The notes under the pieces: generated by a model | Database searches by the model: none | Seen by the model: only the letters and a program-made list of their open reading frames with translations | What the model was told of the DNA's origin: nothing | Shown here: positions 33,497-40,844 of the stretch, piece by piece | Position numbering within the stretch: position 1 is the first letter of the stretch | How the letters are laid out: the number at the start of each line of letters is the position of its first letter | Origin: Roseomonas marmotae | GTDB taxonomy: Bacteria > Pseudomonadota > Alphaproteobacteria > Acetobacterales > Acetobacteraceae | Reading direction: 5' to 3' | Assembly (NCBI RefSeq): GCF_017654485.1 | Contig: NZ_CP061091.1 | Coordinates: forward strand, 1,501,501-1,565,500 | DNA length: 64,000 bases | Translations under genes and position numbers: made by a program

Positions 33497-35692
33497 TCAG
33501 GCTCCTGCGGCCACTGGCATCACCTGAACGCCCGCGCGCGCCAGCGCCGCGAGGGAGTCCGCGAGGAGGGGATGCCCCGCCAGTTCCTCTGCCAGCAGAA
33601 CCCTGGAGCAACCCAGATGCAGGGCCATCGCCAGCATCGAAATCGCCTCGTGCCGTCCTGCGAGGCCGGAGAGGATATCGAGGCCCGTCGCCCGAGGGTC
33701 CCTGTCATAGCCGATGGCGGGGGAGGGCGGGCGTTGCCAGAAAGCGTCCTCGCTGGCAGCGAACAGCGTCAGCAGCCGCCCCCGGCGCGGATCGGCAGGG
33801 CCGGCCAGTTCCACGACATCGGCCGGCAGTTCCGCCGTGCCGGGGGTCAGGACCAGGTCGGCATCATCCGGTACGAGGCCGCCGCCGATATAGGCCGTCT
33901 GGCCCCGCCGCGCGTGTTGCCAGTCCACCAGGGCGCGATGGTCCGCCCAGGATGCCTGCGGCGTCAGCGGGAGGGGCAATACGCCGCAATCCAGGACGCG
34001 TTCCATCAGCGCCATGCCCGCCGCCCGGTCGGGCCCCAGATCCACCAGCATGTTCTCGATGCCCGCTTCCAGGGCGCTGGTCAGAGGCGCCAGGCCGCTG
34101 CCCGGCACCGGGTTCTGGGCGAAGACGTGCCCTTTCCCCAGCACGGCACGGCAGGCGGCGGCCAGGAAGGTGGCTCCCGGCTGCTGGGGGTCCACCAGCA
34201 TTCCCGTCCGCTCGCGCTCCGGCAGGCTGCCGAGCCGCAGGGACAGCAACCGCGAGATGAAGATCGGCGCCGCTTCCGTCTTCTCCCCGCCAATGGGCGC
34301 AAGGCCCAGCTCTGCTGCGAAGCCTGTGGCGGTCCAGGGCGGCGTCCCCGCCGCGGGCTGGGTGGCGCCGGAGCGGCGGAACTCCGTCAGCATGGCGACC
34401 AGCGCGGCCTTTCCGGCCTCCTCGCTGACCATGCGGGGGAGAGGGGAGGCCGGCAGGCCGACCAGCGGCAGGTGCCAGAGGGCAGCCTGCCGCTGCGCCA
34501 GCATGCCGGGCAGCCCGGAATCCGACCAAGTCACGATGCAGCGGGCCCGCCGCAAGCCTGCCAGCAGCAGGTCCGGCTGGGTCGTGGAATTGATCAGGAC
34601 CACAGGTTCCGTCGCGGGCAGAGCCTCGGCCACGGCCTGGGCCGCGGTCGGCCCGATGGCGACCGTTGCCGGCGTATCGTCGCGGCCTGGCTGCGGAAGG
34701 GGGAGCGCGCCGGCCGGCGGCAGCACCGCAGCCTGCGCGCCTGGCAGCCACTTCAGCAGTTCCAGCCGCAGCCCCTCATCCTCGACCACGGCGGTGACGC
34801 CGGAGAGGATGCTCCGTAGCGTCGCGATGGCCTTTTCCCGGGGCACGGGGGAGAAGATCATGCGCGGTGCCAGCACGAAATCGCGCGCCATCAGGGCGCC
34901 GCGGCGCAGATCCTCCGGCAGCTTGCTCAGCAGGTTCAGCCCTGCCGGCGAGACCGCCATGACCATGGAGGCGCCGCAGGCCCGGGCAATGGCCGCGATG
35001 CTCTGCACCAGCCTGCGATCCACAGGCGGCAAGGCACCGGGCGCCGAACGGTCCCAGCCCCGCTGCGACAGCATGGTGGTGTGGTGATGCACCACATCGA
35101 AGTCCAGCAGCATTTGCGCGGCATTTGCGGCGCAGTCCGCCACCTCGCCGAAATGCAGCAGGACGGGGCGGTAGCCGGCCTGCCGCAGCGCCGCCGCCAG
35201 ATTGGCCACCGGCAGCCATTCCGCCGCGCCCTGCTGCGGCAGCGCCTCGCCCACCAGCAGGATGCTGGGCGCGGGGTCGGAGAGCGTTGAGATTACGTCA
35301 GGGTGCGCGGTCCAGGTCGCATCCGCGAACCAGCCCCGTGCAGGGCCCAGCCTGCCGCCCAGCATCGCCTGGGCCCAGGCTTCATCTGCCTCCACGATCA
35401 CCCGGACCGGGTCATGGATGGGGATGTCCTCGCCCAATTCCTGCTGGAGCAGATAAAGGATCCGACCGCCTGACAGGCTGCGCGACGCTTCGCCCAGCCG
35501 TCGCCCGGCCAGGCTGACGATGAGGGACCTTGGCGCGGTCTCGGCCGGCCCGGCCCAGACCGCGCGGATCCGCACCACGCTGCGGTCGCTGAGGGTGGCT
35601 TCCTCGATCCGCAGCGGGTCTTCCGCGATCTCAGCGGTCCGTCGGCTCATGTCCTGAGAGGCGGACTCCTGAAAATCCATCGCGAAATCCAT
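33497..35692 (-). CDS. Large hypothetical protein of the glycan operon, possibly glycosyltransferase-like
   Basis: A 731-aa protein; a second in-frame ATG lies at 35680. No family is recognised with certainty. The N-terminal about 110 residues contain LIVSLAGRRLGEASRSL, which resembles the beta-rich module after the GT4 domain of copy A (MASVNGVVLGEVTRGL). Residues about 140-460 have alternating beta/alpha composition, with SILLVGEALP, FDVVHHHTTML and a segment IVTWSDSGLPGML, consistent with a degenerate GT-B fold. Its stop overlaps the start region of copy A, so both are in one operon. There is no signal or membrane helix. Confidence 0.78.
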   Translation of the reverse strand: MDFAMDFQESASQDMSRRTAEIAEDPLRIEEATLSDRSVVRIRAVWAGPAETAPRSLIVSLAGRRLGEASRSLSGGRILYLLQQELGEDIPIHDPVRVIVEADEAWAQAMLGGRLGPARGWFADATWTAHPDVISTLSDPAPSILLVGEALPQQGAAEWLPVANLAAALRQAGYRPVLLHFGEVADCAANAAQMLLDFDVVHHHTTMLSQRGWDRSAPGALPPVDRRLVQSIAAIARACGASMVMAVSPAGLNLLSKLPEDLRRGALMARDFVLAPRMIFSPVPREKAIATLRSILSGVTAVVEDEGLRLELLKWLPGAQAAVLPPAGALPLPQPGRDDTPATVAIGPTAAQAVAEALPATEPVVLINSTTQPDLLLAGLRRARCIVTWSDSGLPGMLAQRQAALWHLPLVGLPASPLPRMVSEEAGKAALVAMLTEFRRSGATQPAAGTPPWTATGFAAELGLAPIGGEKTEAAPIFISRLLSLRLGSLPERERTGMLVDPQQPGATFLAAACRAVLGKGHVFAQNPVPGSGLAPLTSALEAGIENMLVDLGPDRAAGMALMERVLDCGVLPLPLTPQASWADHRALVDWQHARRGQTAYIGGGLVPDDADLVLTPGTAELPADVVELAGPADPRRGRLLTLFAASEDAFWQRPPSPAIGYDRDPRATGLDILSGLAGRHEAISMLAMALHLGCSRVLLAEELAGHPLLADSLAALARAGVQVMPVAAGA

Positions 35693-35727
35693 CTATCGTG
35701 CACCCCTAAAAGGCCTTGGCGCGACGT

Positions 35728-36552
35728 TCAGTCAAAGATCGACGACAGGGCTTTCTGGCCGATCACGTCGTCGATCATGCCGTGCAGGCTTCCCTTGCTG
35801 GTCTCGTCCTCGGCCGGAATGCCGATATACCAGCTGGGCTGCCTTCCGGTGGTCCAATCCTGCGCCTGGAAGCGGAAGCTGAGGATATTGAAGATCTCAT
35901 AGCCAGCGGCATCAAAGAAGCCGCAGAACTCTTCAGCTGTATAATGATGCATGGCCGCCGCCGCAGCCCTCGAGTTGCGGAAGACCAATAGTGGGCGGTG
36001 CCGCATCAGCAGATCCGTGGCGCCACGCAGCGCCGTGAGCTCGGCTCCTTCCAGGTCAAGATGCAGCAGCCGGAGCGGGCCGGATGCCTGCAGCGCGTCG
36101 TCCAACTGCGTGCCCTGCACGCGCATTCGCGTAGCGGTGAAGCTCCCGGCCTTCTCCGAAGGGCTGCCGGTCCAGACCAGGCCGGAGCGGCCTGGGGCCT
36201 CGTTCACGAGATAGAAATCGACCTCGGCGTGACGGTCCATGAGCGCCACCTGGCGCGGCTCGATCACCGACTGAAGGCCATGGCGCTCAATCTGCTGACA
36301 CAGCGTGGCGAAGGCGGTATCCAGCGGCTCGAAGGCGAAGACGCGGCCAAGCGGACCAACGGCCGCGGCCATCAGCAGGGTCTGCCGGCCGTGGAAGGCG
36401 CCGAGATCCGCCACCCTGTCGCCATTCGCCAGATGCGAGGTGAAGATACGCTTCACGATAGTGTCGTAAAGCCCGTTCACGCTCCTGGGATCCAGCGCCG
36501 CGTAGAGCGCGTCGTATGTCCTGCGCTTCGCTTCTTGCTTCGGCTGTCGCAT
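35728..36552 (-). CDS. FkbM family methyltransferase
   Basis: A 274-aa SAM-dependent methyltransferase. Motif I VADLGAFHGRQTLLMA is near residue 47, motif II VFAFEPLDTAFATL follows, and LLHLDLEGAELTALRGA near residue 163 is the FkbM hallmark. Such enzymes O-methylate sugars or other small groups in glycan and antibiotic pathways. It lies 35 bases upstream of the 731-aa gene on the same strand. The sugar methylated here is unknown. Confidence 0.92.
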   Translation of the reverse strand: MRQPKQEAKRRTYDALYAALDPRSVNGLYDTIVKRIFTSHLANGDRVADLGAFHGRQTLLMAAAVGPLGRVFAFEPLDTAFATLCQQIERHGLQSVIEPRQVALMDRHAEVDFYLVNEAPGRSGLVWTGSPSEKAGSFTATRMRVQGTQLDDALQASGPLRLLHLDLEGAELTALRGATDLLMRHRPLLVFRNSRAAAAAMHHYTAEEFCGFFDAAGYEIFNILSFRFQAQDWTTGRQPSWYIGIPAEDETSKGSLHGMIDDVIGQKALSSIFD

Positions 36553-36712
36553 CGTGAGGGACTATGATCTCCTGCCAAGCTGCGCCCGATCCTCAGGATC
36601 AGATTTGCAGGCCGCGAAGGGGGGAGCACAGACTAACGGCGCCCTGGCTATCTTCACAAGGCATCCGCCGTCTGTGCCTGAGTTTTTCACCGGCCAGATG
36701 AGGGAGCGGGTT

Positions 36713-37831
36713 TCAGGCCGCGGCTGCCTCGCAGGCCTGTAGCTGGCGCTGCGTGCCTGGATCCTGCGGGTAAGCGTCAGCCGCACGCCTCGCCCATTCG
36801 CGCGCTGCATCGAGATCGTTCATGGCCTGCGCCGCGCGGCTCAGCGCGAGCAACAGAGGTAGCTTCATTGTTACCAGCGGCAGCCCCTGCTCTGCCGTCA
36901 GGCGGGCTTCTTCGTACTCTCTGCGATGCAGGTGGATCGCGCTGAGATGAGCGCGGATAGCTGCATCCGCCGGCGCCGCCGACACGGCATTCCTGGCCCA
37001 GCCCAATGCGCCTTCCATGTCGCCCTTCCGTTGCTGCAGCATGCTCATCATGCGCATCAAGGGCGCGAAGCCAGGCGCCATCTTCAGGGCATCACTCACG
37101 ACCAGTTCTGCCTGCTCGACATCACCCACCCGCAGAAGCAAGTGAGCGAGCTGATTCATCACGGCTGGATCCTGCGGCAGTGCCGCCGCCAGCCTGCGTG
37201 CCCATTCCAGGGCGCCGACATGGTCATTCTGCTGCTGCCGCAGGCGTGTCATCAGGCGCATCATCGGCGCGGAAGTGGGGGCAATTTCAAGGCCGCGCTG
37301 CGCGGTGGCCTCGGCCTCCTCGAAAGCGCCTGCCAGCAACTGCAGGTCGCCGAGATGGTTCAGGATTGCGATGTCGTAGGGCGCGGCTTTTGTGGCCTGC
37401 TGTGCCCAGTCCAGCGCGCCTTGCAGATCGCCTTCTTGGCGCAGGGTCTGGCTCATCAGCCGCAGCAGAGATGGCGCCTGTGGCGCCACGCTCAATCCAC
37501 GCCTGGCGGCGTCGCGGGCGGCGGCGGTGTCGCCGCGCTGCATATGGATATTGCCGAGGTGGCCGAGCAGAGAGGCCAGCAGGCCATGGTCCTGTGTTCC
37601 CTCGCCGAGGGCCCTGATCGCCGCCTCCGCCCAGTCCAGCGCCGCATCCAGAAGGCCTGCGCGCTGATACGCCTGACTGACGGCGCGGTGTATTACCCAA
37701 CCCTGCTGGGTCAGGGTCTTCTCCACGATTTCCTGGCCGCCGCCCTTGGCTGACGAGCGCAGCGACAGGACCGCACGCTCATTCTGCTTGCGCGCAAACG
37801 CAACTCGAAATTCTCGGGAGCGGGCAGTCAT
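36713..37831 (-). CDS. Tetratricopeptide repeat protein
   Basis: About 372 aa from ATG 37831; a GTG at 37906 would add 25 residues. Nearly the whole protein is TPR helices. The repeats alternate in two types, giving units of about 68 residues such as ALDWAQQATKAAPYD, then HLGDLQLLAGAFEEAEATAQRGLEIAP. The same two-type pattern appears in the C-terminus of the divergent GHKL protein at 38306-40810. There is no signal peptide. It is probably a scaffold for protein contacts. Confidence 0.88.
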   Translation of the reverse strand: MTARSREFRVAFARKQNERAVLSLRSSAKGGGQEIVEKTLTQQGWVIHRAVSQAYQRAGLLDAALDWAEAAIRALGEGTQDHGLLASLLGHLGNIHMQRGDTAAARDAARRGLSVAPQAPSLLRLMSQTLRQEGDLQGALDWAQQATKAAPYDIAILNHLGDLQLLAGAFEEAEATAQRGLEIAPTSAPMMRLMTRLRQQQNDHVGALEWARRLAAALPQDPAVMNQLAHLLLRVGDVEQAELVVSDALKMAPGFAPLMRMMSMLQQRKGDMEGALGWARNAVSAAPADAAIRAHLSAIHLHRREYEEARLTAEQGLPLVTMKLPLLLALSRAAQAMNDLDAAREWARRAADAYPQDPGTQRQLQACEAAAA

Positions 37832-38305
37832 GAAAAGCTTTTGTCCTCTGGCGTGCCGCGGCGGCGTGCCGGCATGGGCGGAATATATTAAGAAGAAAAT
37901 TCCCACAACCGTTAGCTGGAGGTTCGCAAATTTTACGCTCCTTCATCACGGGGAAGTTTGAAGAGTTCTTCATGATGATGTCGGAACGGACTGAAATTTG
38001 GCATTTGGTTCTTGATGGCGGAATTTATGGGACGTTGTCCTGCAGCTGCCTGTCATAGTAAAATCATGCCCTGGGAATGTGAGGGTGACATTCCGTTCCT
38101 GTCCTGCGTGCTTTGGAAGAGCGCACTGGCCGCGGGGCTTGACTTCCGTTTGGCAATTCCAGATTTTGCGGTTTCTGTAGGTGCTGAGACTATTAGTCTT
38201 TTGCGCCATTTCGCATAAATGCCGTCGCGATCCCTAACGCCCGCCCCTCCGGGAGAGAGGTGGGCGGCCGGTGGTTGGCCTATCCGTTAAGTATCAGGAG
38301 AGCCC
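37832..38305. promoter_or_regulatory. Divergent intergenic region between the TPR gene and the GHKL-TPR gene
   Basis: About 470 bases of clearly lower GC than the flanking genes. It must carry promoters for both directions. A short possible reading frame on each strand (37970-38209 and 38012-38218) has no ribosome site or recognisable family. An imperfect GC hairpin lies near 38241-38267, followed by AGGAG at 38296-38300 for the plus-strand gene. No operator is recognised. Confidence 0.45.
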
Positions 38306-40810
38306 GTGCCCAATCCACTGCCTGTCACCGCCCTGCGTATCGCCAATGAGGCGTTCCTGGTTGCCAGCACCATCGAGCGTTGTCCCAAGACGATGATGCT
38401 GCGTGAGCTGGTGATGAACGCGGTGGAATCCGCCGGCTCGGCGCCCGAGGGGCAGCGGCGGGTCGAGATCGGGGCCAGGTCCGTCGATGGTATCGACAAG
38501 CTTTGCATCTGGAACACAGGTCCGGGCATGTCGGCCGCCGAACTGCATGGAATTTGCGATCTCGCTTCCTCCCTGCACAAGCAGAACGCGCTGGATCGCA
38601 ATTTCGGCATGGGTGCGAAGGTGGCATCGCTCCCATCCAACAAACATGCCCTGCGCTACCGTTCCTGCCGTGGCGGCATCGTCAGCGAAGTGACGATGGG
38701 CCAGCGCGACGGCGTCTATGGGCGCCTGCCCTACCGGGCGGCGGAGACGGCGATTGAGGCGGAGGTGGATGACGTTACTACCCGCTGTGCCGGCGAGGGA
38801 TACGATCTGTCCTCCGACTGGACCGAGGTGGTGCTGTTCGGAAACCATGCCAGGCAGGACACGCTGCGCGATCCCTATGACGGTGATCCGCGGGTCACGG
38901 CCTCCTGGATCAGCGATTATCTCAGCCACCGCTTCCATGCCTTGCCGGAAGGCGTGACGCTTCTCCTGAAAGCCGGAGTTGCCGGGTCGGAGCAGCAGAT
39001 CTTCCGCCCGCTGGCGGCGCGCCTTCCGGGCCTGACGCGTTTCGAGAGCCTGCGCTCGATCGAGGATATCCGCATCCACTTCGCCTATGACGCGCGTGAG
39101 GATGCCGGCACGGTGCGGGAAGCCGACGGCGTCGTTCTGTCCGGCCAGGCGGGTGTCATCCATCGGGGCGAGATCTACGCCCTGCGTCAGGGCCATGACT
39201 GGGTGCTCGACGCGCCGAGTTTCGGCATGCCCTTCGGTGCAGCACATTTCAGTGTCTTCGTCGAACTGCCGGACGACTATCCGCTGCGGCCCGACCTGTA
39301 TCGCCAGTTTCTGCGCTTTCAGCACGGGGGCCAGCGCCAGGTCTTCCTGGCGGATTTCGCGGCCCTCGTGCGGGATGCCATCCCGGCCTGGCTGCGCGAT
39401 ATCATCGCCTCCTACGGCCCCGCCCAGCCCGACTACATGAGCGAGCTGGAAGGCGAGTTGCAGGACCTGCTGGTGCAACTCGGCATCACCGCGCGGCCGC
39501 GCGGGCCGAAGCCGCTCGCCCGGCCGCCGGCGGCTCCCCCGGCGCCGCGTGAGCAGCCAGCGGCGCCGCGCCCCAGGCCGCAGCCGAAATTCGAGGTGCC
39601 GCCGGAGATCATCGGCCTGCGGGAGCCGGAGCAGATCGACGAGAAGGGATTGCAGGGCAGGGCAGCCAAGTTCTATCCTGAAGCGCACCAGATCTTCGTC
39701 AATCTCAGCTATTCCGCCTTCGCCGCCATGGCGATGCAGCTGGAGCAGGAATTCGCGGCCGCTCCAGGCGCCGGGAAGGCCGAAGCGGCTGCGCGGCTGA
39801 CGGAATGGGCCATCACCCGCAAGATCTCCCGTGCCGTGATCTACAGCCTTGGCAAGCGGGCACTCGGCTGGCGGCCGGAGGAGGTGGAGCGCGTGCAATC
39901 GCCGGAAAGCCTCAGCCTCGCCGCCGATGACTACGCGCCGCTGCTGGATGTCGCGCGTCGCCGGATGGCGGAGATCCTGGGTGCCATCTCGCCCGATGCT
40001 CTCATGGAGCAGACCATTCAGCTGCCCTTCCACGAGATCCGCGAGCGCCAGCTCGCCAGCGACCTTGTCGATGCGCAGCAGGCAGCGCGCCGGGCCGCCG
40101 CCATGCCGCATGTGAACCCCGCGCCCATCATGCGCCGTGTCGCCACCATCGAGGGGCAGCGGGGCAATTGGGATGCCGCCGTCAGCTGGGTGCGCCAGGC
40201 TGTCGAGGCAAACCCGCAAGACCTCGGGGGACGGATACACCTTTCCAATGTGCTGCTGCGGGCCGGGCATCCTGAGGAAGCGGAGCAGGCGGCGCGCGAG
40301 GCGCTGGATCTGAGGCCGGATTCGCCGGCCATGGCTCTGCGCCAGCTCAGCATCGTCGCCGGCCACCGCAAGGATATCGCGGCGGCGCTCGATTGGGCTA
40401 GGCAGGCAGCCAAGGCCGATCCGGAGGATGCGATCATCCAGTTGCACCTCTGTCGCCAGTTGACGGTCGCCGGCGATCTGGAAGACGCGGATCAGGTGGC
40501 GGAACGGGCGCTGGCGCTCAGCCCTGCCACCTTGTCGGCGCTGGTACTGCGGCAGCGGAGCACCATCGCCAGCCGCCGGAATATGATGGAGGACGCCGTC
40601 GCCTGGGCACGGCAGGCGATCGAGGCCGATCCGGTGGATGCTGTCTCCTACAACCACCTCGCCGGCCTGCTGCTGCAGCGGGGCGACCTGGATGGGGCGG
40701 AGCAGGCGGCTCTGGAAGCCCTGCGCCTCAATACCGGCGACGTGACCTCCATCCGCCGCCAGATCGACCGAATCACGCAGCGGAAACAGGCCGCCCTGGC
40801 CGCCAGCTGA
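38306..40810 (+). CDS. GHKL-type ATPase fused to a C-terminal TPR domain
   Basis: An 834-aa protein with GTG start and AGGAG 5 bases upstream. Residues about 1-250 are a GHKL (Hsp90/MutL/topoisomerase-type) ATPase: N-box ELVMNAVES (Glu34, Asn38), G1 IWNTGPGM with Asn70 where many members have Asp (type II topoisomerases also use Asn), and G2 FGMGAKV near 100. Residues about 395-435 are a Pro/Arg-rich linker. Residues about 440-620 are a helical region of unknown type. Residues about 620-820 are TPRs matching those of the divergent TPR gene. No kinase dimerisation domain is present. The role is unknown; a chaperone-like or conformational switch protein is plausible. Confidence 0.85.
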   Translation: MPNPLPVTALRIANEAFLVASTIERCPKTMMLRELVMNAVESAGSAPEGQRRVEIGARSVDGIDKLCIWNTGPGMSAAELHGICDLASSLHKQNALDRNFGMGAKVASLPSNKHALRYRSCRGGIVSEVTMGQRDGVYGRLPYRAAETAIEAEVDDVTTRCAGEGYDLSSDWTEVVLFGNHARQDTLRDPYDGDPRVTASWISDYLSHRFHALPEGVTLLLKAGVAGSEQQIFRPLAARLPGLTRFESLRSIEDIRIHFAYDAREDAGTVREADGVVLSGQAGVIHRGEIYALRQGHDWVLDAPSFGMPFGAAHFSVFVELPDDYPLRPDLYRQFLRFQHGGQRQVFLADFAALVRDAIPAWLRDIIASYGPAQPDYMSELEGELQDLLVQLGITARPRGPKPLARPPAAPPAPREQPAAPRPRPQPKFEVPPEIIGLREPEQIDEKGLQGRAAKFYPEAHQIFVNLSYSAFAAMAMQLEQEFAAAPGAGKAEAAARLTEWAITRKISRAVIYSLGKRALGWRPEEVERVQSPESLSLAADDYAPLLDVARRRMAEILGAISPDALMEQTIQLPFHEIRERQLASDLVDAQQAARRAAAMPHVNPAPIMRRVATIEGQRGNWDAAVSWVRQAVEANPQDLGGRIHLSNVLLRAGHPEEAEQAAREALDLRPDSPAMALRQLSIVAGHRKDIAAALDWARQAAKADPEDAIIQLHLCRQLTVAGDLEDADQVAERALALSPATLSALVLRQRSTIASRRNMMEDAVAWARQAIEADPVDAVSYNHLAGLLLQRGDLDGAEQAALEALRLNTGDVTSIRRQIDRITQRKQAALAAS

Positions 40811-40816
40811 CGCTCC

Positions 40817-40844
40817 GCCCCCGCGGGCTCAGCCCGCCGGGGGC
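40817..40844. terminator. GC hairpin between convergent genes
   Basis: Near-perfect 12-bp GC stem with a one-base bulge, whose loop is the stop codon of glycosyltransferase copy B. It lies between the ends of two convergent genes. There is no clear T run, so a terminator role is tentative. Confidence 0.4.

Noticed and set aside
38012..38218. Short plus-strand frame (68 codons) in the divergent TPR/GHKL spacer, and a 79-codon frame opposite it
   Set aside because: No ribosome site and no recognisable protein features; likely chance in a lower-GC spacer.
38294..40657. Open frame of about 790 codons opposite the GHKL-TPR gene
   Set aside because: No recognisable domain or ribosome site; the plus-strand frame has GHKL motifs and TPRs.
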